A program made the translations under genes and the position numbers. Of a stretch of DNA of 64,000 nucleotides, positions 52,986 to 64,000 are shown in pieces. The DNA comes from Cladorhizidae sp. MBARI D1340-BT2. Taxonomy: Eukaryota; Porifera; Demospongiae; Poecilosclerida; Cladorhizidae. A model generated the notes under the pieces. It was not told the origin of the DNA and made no database searches. It saw only the letters and a list, made by a program, of their open reading frames with translations. Positions within the stretch are counted from its first letter, which is position 1. Each line of letters starts with the position of its first letter. The DNA lies in the NCBI GenBank assembly GCA_028752905.1, contig JAQNBH010000011.1:28395678-28459677 (forward strand), in the 5' to 3' direction.

Positions 52986-55900
52986 CTATGAACTCTGGTG
53001 TGTAGCAAGACATGCACTCTGGTGTATATCAGTCATGAACTCTGTATCAAGCCATGAACTCTGGTGTCTTATGCCATGAATTCTGGAGTGTGTCAAGCCA
53101 TGAACTCTGGTGTGCATCAACCAATGAACTCTGGTGTGCATCAAGCAATGAACTCTTGTGTGCATCAAGCCAAGAACAACTCTAGTGTACATCAAGTCAT
53201 GAACTGTGGTGTGCATCAACCCATGAACTCTCGTGTGCATCAAGCCATGAACTATGGTGTGCATCAAGCCATGAACTTTGGTTTGCATCAAGCCATGAAC
53301 TCTGGTGGGTATCAAGCCATGAACTATGGTGTGTAGCAAGCCATGAATTCTGAAGTGCAGCAAGCCATGAAGTTTGGCATGCATCAAGCAATAAACTCTG
53401 GTGTGTATCAAGCTATGAACTTTGGTGGTTAGGAAGTCATGAACTCTGGTGTATACCAGTCATGAACTCTGTATCAAGCCATGAACTCAGGTGTATCAAG
53501 CTATGAACTCTGGTGTGGGTCAAGCCATGAACTCTGGTGTGCATCAAGCCATAAACTCTGGTGTGTATCAAGCTATGAACTCTGTTGTGTAACAAGACAT
53601 GAACTCTGGTGTGTAGCAATCATGGAACTCTGTTTCAAGCCATGAACTCTGGTGTGTGTCAAGCCATGAACTCTGGTGTGCATCCAGCCATGAACTCTGG
53701 TATGTATCAAGCTATTAACTCTGGTGTGCATCAATCCATGAACTCTGGTGTGCATCAATCCATGAACTCTGGTGTGCATCAAGCCATGAAATCTGGTGTG
53801 CAGCAAGCGATGAACTCTATGAACTCTGGTGTGCATCAAACCATGAATTCTGGTGTGTATCGAACTATGAACTCTGGTGTGTATCAACCTTGCACTCTGG
53901 TGTGCATCATGCCAAGAACTCTGGTGTGCATCAAGCCATGAACTCTGGTGTGCATAAAGCCATGAACTCGGGTGTGCTTATAACCATAAACTCTGGTGTG
54001 CATCAAGCTATGAACTCGGGTGTGCATCAAGCCATGACTTCGGGTGGGCAGCAAGCGATGAACTCTATGAACTCTGGTGTGCATCAAGCCATGAACTATG
54101 GTGTGTATCAAGACATGAATTCTGGTGTCAGTAACCATGAACTCCGTAACAAGCTATGCACTCTGGTGTGTATCAAGCCATGAACTTTGGTGGATATCAA
54201 GATATGAACTCTGGTCTGTATCAAGCTATTAACTCTGTGGTGTAGCAAAACATGAACTCTGGTGTGTAGCAAGTCATGAACTCTGGTGTGTAGCAGTCAT
54301 GAACTCTGTATCAAGCCATGAACTCAGGTGTCTTATGCCATGAATTCTGTAGTGTGTCAAGCCATGAACTCTGGTGTGCATCAACCCATGAACTCTGGTG
54401 TGCACCAAGCCATTAACTATGATGTGCATAATGCCATGAACTCTGGTGTGTAGCAAGCCATAAGCTGCGTGCATCAAACCATGAACCCTGGTGTGTTAAG
54501 CCATGTACTCTGGCGTGTACCAAGCCATGAACTCTGGTATGCATCAAGCCATGAACACATGTGTACATCAAGCTATGAACACTGGAATGCAGCAAGCTAT
54601 GAACTCTGATGTGTATTAAGCTATGAAATCTGGTGTGTAGCAAGCCATAAACTGCGTGCATCAAGCCATTAACTCTGGTGTGTATCAAGCTATGCATTCT
54701 GGTGTGTAGCAGTCATGAACTCTGTATCAAGCCATGAACTCTGGTGTGCAGCAAACCATGAACCCTGGTGTGTTAAGACCAAGCCATGAACTCTGGTATG
54801 CATCAAGCCATGAACACATGTGTACATCAAGCTATGAACACTGGAATGCAGCAAGCTATGAAATCTGATGTGTATTAAGCTATGAAATCTGGTGTGTAGT
54901 AAGACATGAACTCTGGTGTGCAGCAAGCCATAAACTCTGGTATGCTTCAAGCCATGAAATTTGGTGTGCATCAAGCCAAGAACTCTGGTGGGTATGAAGC
55001 TATGAACTCTGGTGTGTAGCAAGCCATGAACTCTGGCGTGCAGCAAGCCATTAACTTTGGCATGCATCAAGCCATGAACTCAGGTGTGTATCAAGCTATG
55101 AACTCTGGGGTGTAGTAAAACATGAACTCTGGTGTGTAGCAAGAAATGAACTCTAGTGTGTAGCAGTCATGAACTCTGTATCAAGCTGTTGTCTCAAGCC
55201 ATGAACTCTGGTGTGTGTCAAGCCATGAACTCTGGTTTGCATCAAGCCATGAAATAAAGTGTGCATCAAGCCATGAACTCTGTTGCACATCCAGCCATGC
55301 ACTCTGGTGTGCATCAACCGATGAACTCTGGTGTGCATCAACAATGAACTCTGGTGTGCATCAAGCCGTGAACTTTGGTGTGCATCAAGCCATGAATTCT
55401 GGTTATTATCAAGCCAAGAACTCTGGTGTGTAGCAAGCCATGAACTCTGACTTGCAGCAAGCCATTAACTCTGGCATGCATCAAGCCATATACTCTGGTG
55501 TGTATCAAGCTATGAACTCTTGCGTGCAGCAAGCCATTAACTTTAGCATGCATCAAGCCATGAACTCAGGTGTGTATCAAGCTATGAACTCTGGGCTGTA
55601 GTAAAACATGAACTCTGGTGTGCATCAAGGCATGAACACGGATGTGTATCAAGCCATGAACTCTGGTGTGTAGCAAGACATGCACTCTGGTGTATATCAG
55701 TCATGAACTCTGTATCAAGCCATGAACTCTGGTGTCTTATGCCATGAATTCTGGAGTGTGTCAAGCAATGAACTCTCGTGTGCATCAAGCCATGAACTAT
55801 GGTGTGCATCAAGCCATGAACGTTGGTTTGCATCAAGCCATGAACTCTGGTAGTTATCAAGCCATGAACTATGGTGTGTAGCAAGCCATGAATTCTGAAG

Positions 55901-57229
55901 TGCAGCAAGCCATGAAGTCTGGCATGCATCAAGCAATAAATTCTAGTGTGTATCAAGCTATGAACTCTGGTGGTTAGCAAGTCATGAACTCTGGTGTGTA
56001 CCAGTCATGAACTCTGTATCAAGCCATGAACTCAGGTGTATCAAGCTATGAACTCTGGTGTGGGTCAAGCCATGAACTCTGGTGTGCATCAAGCCATAAA
56101 CTCTGGTGTGTATCAAGCTATGAACTCTGGTGTGTAACAAGACATGAACTCTGGTGTGTAGCAATCATGGAACTCTGTTTCAAGCCATGAACTCTGGTGT
56201 ATCAAGACATGAACTCTGGTGTCTGTCAAGCCATGAACTCTGGTGTGCATCCAGCCATGAACTCTGGTGTGTATCAAGCTATTAACTCTGGTGTGCATCA
56301 ATCCATGAACTCTGGTGTGCATCAAGCCATGAATTCTGGTGTGCAGCAAGCGATGAACTCTATGAACTCTGGTCTGCATCAAACAATGAATTCTGGTGTG
56401 TATCGAACTATGAACTCTGGTGTGTATCAACCTTGCACTCTGGTGTGCATCATGCCAAGAACTCTGGTGTGCATCAAGCCATGAACTCTGGTGTGCATAA
56501 AGCCATGAACTCGGGTGTGCTTCTAACCATAAACTCTGGTGTGCATCAAGCTATGAACTCGGGTGTGCATCAAGCCATGACTTTGGGTGGGCAGCAAGCG
56601 ATGAACTCTATGAACTCTTGTGTGCATCAAGCCATGAACTATTGTGTGTATCAAGACATGAATTCTGGTGTCAGTAACCATGAACTCCGTAACAAGCTAT
56701 GCACTCTGGTGTGTATCAAGCCATGAACTCTGGTGGATATCAAGATATGAACTCTGGTCTGTATCAAGCTATTAACTCTGTGGTGTAGCAAAACATGAAC
56801 TCTGGTGTGTAGCAAGTCATGAAATCTGGTGTGTAGCAGTCATGAACTCTGTATTAAGCCATGAACTATGGTGTGTGTCAAGCCATGAACTCTCGTGTGC
56901 ATCAAGCCATGAACTATGGTGTGCATCAAGCCATGAACTTTGGTTTGCATCAAGCCATGAACTCTGGTAGTTATCAAGCCATGAACTATGGTGTGTAGCA
57001 AGCCATGAATTCTGAAGTACAGCAAGCCATGAAGTCTGGCATGCATCAAGCAATAAATTCTAGTGTGTATCAAGCTATGAATTCTGGTGTTTAGCAAGTC
57101 ATGATCTCTGGTGTGTACCAGTCATGAACTCTGTATCAAGCCATGAACTCAGGTGTATCAAGCTATGAACTCTGGTGTGGGTCAAGCCATGAACTCTGGT
57201 GTGCATCAAGCCATAAACTCTGGTGTGTA
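52986..57229 (+). repeat. Third, diverged copy of the 4.2-kb unit
   Basis: Matches 40102 onward at +12,884, then +12,908 (one extra monomer), and +13,227 beyond 55,980 after further gains. It therefore predates the much closer pair at 40102 and 44313. Confidence 0.75.
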
Positions 57230-57663
57230 TCAAGCTATGAACTCTGGTGTGTAACAAGACATGAACTCTGGTGTGTAGCAATCATGGAACTCTGTTTCAA
57301 GCCATGAACTCTGGTGTATCAAGACATGAACTCTGGTGTGTGTCAAGCCATGAACTCTGGTTTGCATCCTGCCATGAACTCTGGTGTGTATCACGCTATT
57401 AACTCTGGTGTGCATCAATCCATGAACTCTGGTGTGCATCAAGCCATGAATTCTGGTGTGCAGCAAGCGATGAACTCTATGAACTCTGGTGTGCATCAAG
57501 CCATGAATTCCAGTGTGTATTGTGCTATGAACACTGGTGTGTATCAAGCCATGCACTCTGGTGTGCATCACGCCATGAACTCTGGTGTGCATCACAGCAT
57601 GAACTCGGATATGTATCAAGCTATGAACTCTGGTGTGTAGCAAGCCATGAACTCTGGCGTGCA

Positions 57664-60600
57664 GCAAGCCATTAACTTTGGCATGCATCAAGCCATGAAC
57701 TCAGGTGTGTATCAAGCTATGAATTCTGGGGTGTAGTAAAACATGAACTCTGGTGTGCATCAAGGCATGAACTCGGATGTGTATCAAGCTATGAACTCTG
57801 GTGTGTAGCAAGACATGCACTCTGGTGTATATCAGCCATGAACTCTGTATCAAGCCATGAACTCTGGTGTCTTATGCCATGAATTCTGGAGTGTATCAAG
57901 CCATGAACTCTGGTGTGCATCAAACAATGAACTCTGGTGTGCATCAAGCAATGAACTCTTGTGTGCATCAAACCAAGAACAACTCTATTGAACATCAAGT
58001 CATGAACTGTGGTGTGCATCAACCCATGAACTCTCGTGTGCATCAAGCCATCCATGAACTATGGTGTGCATCAAGCCATGAACTTTGGTTTGCATCAAGC
58101 CATGAACTCTGGTGGGTATCAAGCCATGAATTATGGTGTGCAGCAAGCCATGAAGTCTGGCATGCATCAAGCAATAAACTCTGGTGTGTATCAAGCTATG
58201 AACTCTGGTGGTTAGCAAGTCATGAACTCTGGTGTGTACCAGTCATGAACTCTGTATCAAGCCATGAACTCAGGTGTATCAAGCTATGAACTCTGGTGTG
58301 GGTCAAGCCATGAACTCTGGTGTGCATCAAGCCATAAACTCTGGTGTGTATCAAGCTATGAATTCTGGTGTGTAACAAGACATGAACTCTGGTGTGTAGC
58401 AATCATGAACTCTGTTTCAATCCATGAACTCTGGTGTATCAAGACATGAACTCTGGTGTGCATCAAGCCATGAACTCTGGTGTGCATCAAGCCATGAACT
58501 TTGGTGTGCATCTAGCCATGAAATCTGTTGGGTATCAAGCCAAGAAATCTGGTGTGTAGCAAGCCATGAACTCTGACGTGCAGCAAGCCATGAACTCTGG
58601 CATGTATCAAGCCATGAACTCTGGTGTTTCAAGCCATGAAATCTGGTGTGCCGCAAGACATGAACTCTGGTGTGCATCAAGCCATGAACTCGGGTGTGTA
58701 TCAAGCTGTTAACTCTGGTGTGCATCTATCCATGAACTCTGGCATGCATCAACCCATGAACTCTGGTGTGCATCAAGCCATGAATTCTGGTATGCATCAA
58801 GCCATGAACTTTGGTGTGCATCAAGCCATGAACTCTGGTGGGTATCAAGACAAGAACTCTGGTGTGTAGCAAGCCATTAACTCTGACGTGCAGCAAGCCT
58901 TGAACTCTGGCATGCATCAAGCGATAAACTCTGGTGTATATCAAGCTATGAACTCTGGTGTGTAACAAGACATGAACTCTTGTGTGTATCAATCATGAAC
59001 TCTGTTTCAAGCCATGAACTCTGGTGTATCAAGCCATGAACTCTGGTGTGTGTCAAGCCATGAACTCTGGTGTGCATCCAGCCATGAACTCTGGTGTGTA
59101 TCACGCTATTAACTCTGGTGTGCATCAATCCATGAACTCTGGTGTGCATCAAGCCATGAAATCTGGTGTGCAGCAAGCGATGAACTCTATGAACTCTGGT
59201 GTGCATCAAACCATGAATTCTGGTGTGTATCGAACTATGAACTCTGGTGTGTATCAACCTTGCACTCTGGTGTGCATCATGCCAAGAACTCTGGTGTGTA
59301 TCAAGCCCTGAACTCTGGTGTTTCAAGCCATGAAATCTGGTGTGTAGCAAGACATAAACTTTGGTGTGCATCAAGCCATGAACTCGGGTGTGCAACAAGC
59401 CATGAACTCTAGTGTGCATCAAGCCATGAACACATGTGTACATCAAGCTATGAACACTGGAATGCAGCAAGCTATGAACTCTGATGTGTATCAAGCTATG
59501 AAATCTGGTGTGTAGCAAGACATGAACTCTGGTGCAGCAAGCCATAAACTCTGGTATGCTTCAAGCCATGAAATTTGGTGTGCATCAAGCCAAGAACTCT
59601 GGTGGTTATGAAGCTATGAACTCTGGTGTGTAGCAAGCCATGAACTTTGGCGTGCAGCAAGCCATTAACTTTGGCATGCATCAAGCCATGAACTCAGGTG
59701 TGTATCAAGCTATGAACTCGGGTGTGCATCAAGCCATGACTTTGGGTGGGCAGCAAGCGATGAACTCTATGAACTCTTGTGTGCATCAAGCCATGAACTA
59801 TTGTGTGTATCAAGACATGAATTCTGGTGTCAGTAACCATGAACTCCGTAACAAGCTATGCACTCTGGTGTGTATCAAGCCATGAACTCTGGTGGATATC
59901 AAGATATGAACTCTGGTCTGTATCAAGCTATTAACTCTGTGGTGTAGCAAAACATGAACTCTGGTGTGTAGCAAGTCATGAAATCTAGTGTGTAGCAGTC
60001 ATGAACTCTGTATTAAGCCATGAACTCTGGTGTGTGTTAAGCCATGAACTATGGTGTGCATCAAGCCATGAACAACTCTGGTGTATATCAAGCCATGAAC
60101 TCTGGCATGCATCAACCCATGAACTCTGTTTTGCATCAAGCCATGAACTCTGGTGTGCGTCAAGCCATGAACTTTGGTGTGCATCAAGCCATGAAATCTG
60201 GTGGGTATCAAGCCAAGAAATCTGGTGTGTAGCAAGCCATGAACTCTGACGTGCAGCAAGCCATGAACTCTGGCATGTATCAAGCCATGAACTCTGGTGT
60301 TTCAAGCCATGAAATCTGGTGTGTAGCAAGACATGAACTCTGGTGTGCATCAAGCCATGAACTCGGGTGTGTATCAAGCTGTTAACTCTGGTGTGCGTCA
60401 ACCCATGAACTCTAGCATGCATCAAGCCATGACCACTGGTGTGCAGCAAGCGATAACTCTATGAACTCTGGTGTGCATCAAGCCATGAATTCCAGTGTGT
60501 ATTGTGCTATGAACACTGGTGTGTATCAAGCCATGCACTCTGGTGTGCATCACGCCATGAACTCTGGTGTGCATCACAGCATGAACTCGGATATGTATCA

Positions 60601-63600
60601 AGCTATGAACTCTGGTGTGTAGCAAGCCATGAACTCTGGCGTGCAGCAAGCCATTAACTTTGGCATGCATCAAGCCATGAACTCAGGTGTGTATCAAGCT
60701 ATGAATTCTGGGGTGTAGTAAAACATGAACTCTGGTGTGCATCAAGGCATGAACTCGGATGTGTATCAAGCTATGAACTCTGGTGTGTAGCAAGACATGC
60801 ACTCTGGTGTATATCAGTCATGAACTCTGTATCAAGCCATGAACTCTGGTGTCTTATGCCATGAATTCTGGAGTGTATCAAGCCATGAACTCTGGTGTGC
60901 ATCAAACAATGAACTCTGGTGTGCATCAAGCAATGAACTCTTGTGTGCATCAAACCAAGAACAACTCTATTGAACATCAAGTCATGAATTGTGGTGTGCA
61001 TCAACCCATGAACTCTCGTGTGCATCAAGCCATCCATGAACTATGGTGTGCATCAAGCCATGAACTTTGGTTTGCATCAAGCCATGAACTCTGGTGGGTA
61101 TCAAGCCATGAACTATGGTGTGCAGCAAGCCATGAAGTCTGGCATGCATCAAGCAATAAACTCTGGTGTGTATCAAGCTATGAACTCTGGTGGTTAGCAA
61201 GTCATGAACTCTGGTGTGTACCAGTCATGAACTCTGTATCAAGCCATGAACTCAGGTGTATCAAGCTATGAACTCTGGTGTGGGTCAAGCCATGAACTCT
61301 GGTGTGCATCAAGCCATAAACTCTGGTGTGTATCAAGCTATGAATTCTGGTGTGTAACAAGACATGAACTCTGGTGTGTAGCAATCATGAACTCTGTTTC
61401 AATCCATGAACTCTGGTGTATCAAGACATGAACTCTGGTGTGCATCAAGCCATGAACTCTGGTGTGCATCAAGCCATGAACTTTGGTGTGCATCTAGCCA
61501 TGAAATCTGGTGGGTATCAAGCCAAGAAATCTGGTGTGTAGCAAGCCATGAACTCTGACGTCCAGCAAGCCATGAACTCTGGCATGTATCAAGCCATGAA
61601 CTCTGGTGTTTCAAGCCATGAAATCTGGTGTGTAGCAAGACATGAACTCTGGTGTGCATCAAGCCATGAACTCGGGTGTGTATCAAGCTGTTAACTCTGG
61701 TGTGCATCTATCCATGAACTCTGGCATGCATCAACCCATGAACTCTGGTGTGCATCAAGCCATGAATTCTGGTATGCATCAAGCCATGAACTTTGGTGTG
61801 CATCAAGCCATGAACTCTGGTGGGTATCAAGACAAGAACTCTGGTGTGTAGCAAGCCATTAACTCTGACGTGCAGCAAGCCTTGAACTCTGGCATGCATC
61901 AAGCGATAAACTCTGGTGTGTATCAAGCTATGAACTCTGGTGTGTAACAAGACATGAACTCTTGTGTGTATCAATCATGAACTCTGTTTCAAGCCATGAA
62001 CTCTGGTGTATCAAGCCATGAACTCTGGTGTGTGTCAAGCCATGAACTCTGGTGTGCATCCAGCCATGAACTCTGGTGTGTATCACGCTATTAACTCTGG
62101 TGTGCATCAATCCATGAACTCTGGTGTGCATCAAGCCATGAAATCTGGTGTGCAGCAAGCGATGAACTCTATGAACTCTGGTGTGCATCAAACCATGAAT
62201 TCTGGTGTGTATCGAACTATGAACTCTGGTGTGTATCAACCTTGCACTCTGGTGTGCATCATGCCAAGAACTCTGGTGTGTATCAAGCCATGAACTCTGG
62301 TGTTTCAAGCCATGAAATCTGGTGTGTAGCAAGACATAAACTTTGGTGTGCATCAAGCCATGAACTCGGGTGTGCAACAAGCCATGAACTCTAGTGTGCA
62401 TCAAGCCATGAACACATGTGTACATCAAGCTATGAACACTGGAATGCAGCAAGCTATGAACTCTGATGTGTATCAAGCTATGAAATCTGGTGTGTAGCAA
62501 GACATGAACTCTGGTGCAGCAAGCCATAAACTCTGGTATGCTTCAAGCCATGAAATTTGGTGTGCATCAAGCCAAGAACTCTGGTGGGTATGAAGCTATG
62601 AACTCTGGTGTGTAGCAAGCCATGAACTCTGGCATGCAGCAATCCATTAACTTTGGCATGCATCAAGCCATGAACTCAGGTGTGTATCAAGCTATGAACT
62701 CTGGGGTGTAGTAAAACATGAACTCTGGTGTGCATCAAGGCATGAACTCGGATTTGTATCAAGCTAAGAACTCTGGTGTGTAGCAAGACATGCACTCTGG
62801 TGTATATCAGTCATGATCTCTGTATCAAGCCTTGAACTCTGGTGTCTTATGCCATGAATTCTGGAGTGTGTCAAGCAATGAACTCTTGTGTGCATCAAGC
62901 CAAGAACAACTCTAGTGTACATCAAGTCATGAACTGTGGTGTGCATCAACCCATGAACTCTCGTGTGCATCAAGCCATAAACTATGGTGTGCATCAAGCC
63001 ATGAACTTTGGTTTGCATCAAGCCATAAACTCTGGTGCGTATCAAGCCATGAACTCTGTTGTGTGTCAAGCCATGAACTCTGGTGTGCATCCAGCCATGA
63101 ACTCTGGTGTGTATCACGCTATTAACTCTGGTGTGCATCAATCCATGAACTCTGGTGTGCATTAAGCCATGAAATCTGGTGTGCAGCAAGCGATGAACTC
63201 CATGAACTGTGGTGTGCATCAAGCCATGAATTCTGGTGTGTATCGAACTATGAATTCTGGTGTGTATCAAGCCTTGCACTCTGGTGTGCATCATGCCAAG
63301 AACTCATGTGTGCATCAAGGCATGAACTCGGATGTGTATCAAGCTATGAACTCTGGTGTGTAGCAAGACATGCACTCTGGTGTATATCAGTCATGAACTC
63401 TGTATCAAGCCATGAACTCTGGTGTCTTATGCCATGAATTCTGGAGTGTGTCAAGCCATGAACTCTGGTGTGCATCAACCAATGAACTCTGGTGTGCATC
63501 AAGCAATGAACTCTTGTGTGCATCAAGCCAAGAACAACTCTAGTGTACATCAAGTCATGAACTGTGGTGTGCATCAACCCATGAACTCTCGTGTGCATCA

Positions 63601-64000
63601 AGCCATGAACTATGGTGTGCATCAAGCCATGAACTTTGGTTTGCATCAAGCCATGAACTCTGGTGGGTATCAAGCCATGAACTATGGTGTGTAGCAAGCC
63701 ATGAATTCTGAAGTGCAGCAAGCCATGAAGTTTGGCATGCATCAAGCAATAAACTCTGGTGTGTATCAAGCTATGAACTTTGGTGGTTAGGAAGTCATGA
63801 ACTCTGGTGTGTACCAGTCATGAACTCTGTATCAAGCCATGAACTCAGGTGTATCAAGCTATGAACTCTGGTGTGGGTCAAGCCATGAACTCTGGTGTGC
63901 ATCAAGCCATAAACTCTGGTGTGTATCAAGCTATGAACTCTGTTGTGTAACAAGACATGAACTCTGGTGTGTAGCAATCATGGAACTCTGTTTCCAGCCA
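57664..64000 (+). repeat. 10,334-bp higher-order repeat, copy 2, cut by the window end
   Basis: About 6.3 kb of the unit is present. The last bases (63,344-64,000) correspond to 52,986 onward in copy 1, so the array must continue beyond the window. Confidence 0.9.

Larger units (their letters stand above)
47330..57663 (+). repeat. 10,334-bp higher-order repeat, copy 1
   Basis: Every landmark from 47455 to 51374 recurs at exactly +10,334. After a one-monomer difference near 51,590, landmarks from 51648 to 53437 recur at +10,358. It contains 1.6 copies of a 2,982-bp unit followed by a third, diverged relative of the 4.2-kb unit. Confidence 0.9.
18729..64000 (+). repeat. 24-bp minisatellite array, right block (plus orientation), continuing past the window
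   Basis: About 45.3 kb of monomers with the core aagccatgaactctggtg; a clean 24-bp copy is 35441-35464. Common variants change the bases after ggtgtg to catcaagcc, tatcaagct, cagcaagcc or tagcaagcc. Recurrent length variants are a 19-bp monomer (atgaactctgtatcaagcc), a 27-bp one (atgaacaactctggtg) and a fused atgaactctatgaactctgg. Higher-order units of 1,393 to 10,334 bp are overlaid. Frame MNSGVHQA is interrupted by TAG in the gtgtagcaag variants. The remaining open frames are period shadows. Confidence 0.95.

Noticed and set aside
3622..64000. Hundreds of open frames of 60-213 codons encoding MNSGVHQA, HELWCASS, GLMHTRVH or LDAHQSSW repeats
   Set aside because: They overlap on both strands in several frames, are cut by recurrent TAG and frame-changing monomers, show no bias to silent change by eye, and none exceeds 213 codons in over 60 kb. 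They are consequences of an 8-codon period.
3622..64000. CRISPR array (regular short repeats)
   Set aside because: The monomers are contiguous with no unique spacers, and the flank is eukaryotic.
3622..64000. Telomeric repeat or CENP-B-box centromeric satellite
   Set aside because: The monomer does not resemble TTAGGG-type telomere repeats, and I see no sequence with the TTCG...CGGGA pattern of the CENP-B box. A centromeric role is still possible but unsupported.

Overview
This is eukaryotic, most likely animal, nuclear DNA dominated by one very large tandem array. About 3.6 kb of unique flanking sequence at the left is followed by more than 60 kb of a diverged 24-bp minisatellite that runs off the right edge. 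Clues to a metazoan are a canonically spliced-looking transmembrane exon and fragments of hAT-type and pogo/Tigger-type DNA transposases. The exact lineage cannot be fixed; a low-GC invertebrate is my best guess. I see no intact protein-coding gene, tRNA, rRNA or CRISPR array.

Layout. 1-3621: unique DNA with a frameshifted hAT transposase fragment (minus strand), a candidate transmembrane exon at 832-929, a TG microsatellite, a 19-bp imperfect inverted repeat, a C-rich/G-quadruplex tract, a decayed pogo-like transposase C-terminus, a separate 43-bp minisatellite (about 2060-2495) and a possible transposase N-terminus at 3148. 3622-18728: the 24-bp array on the minus strand, organised as two higher-order repeat types, A (about 1.4 kb) and B (about 1.7 kb), in a B-A-A order. 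18729-64000: the same 24-bp family on the plus strand, with different higher-order units (1,393, 3,827, 1,639, 4,211, 2,982 and 10,334 bp), several of them nested.

The two blocks diverge from a single breakpoint at 18728/18729. On the right side this falls exactly at the centre of a 10-bp palindrome (acacatgtgt) that occurs intact in other right-block units. Transcripts crossing this point would have complementary arms.

The 24-bp monomer is 8 codons long and is stop-free in four of six frames, so the array throws up hundreds of 60-213 residue open frames rich in MNSGVHQA, HELWCASS, GLMHTRVH or LDAHQSSW. I treat these as arithmetic shadows, not genes: the same DNA is open on both strands, TAG-containing monomers recur, most higher-order periods are not multiples of 3, and no frame exceeds 213 codons in 60 kb.
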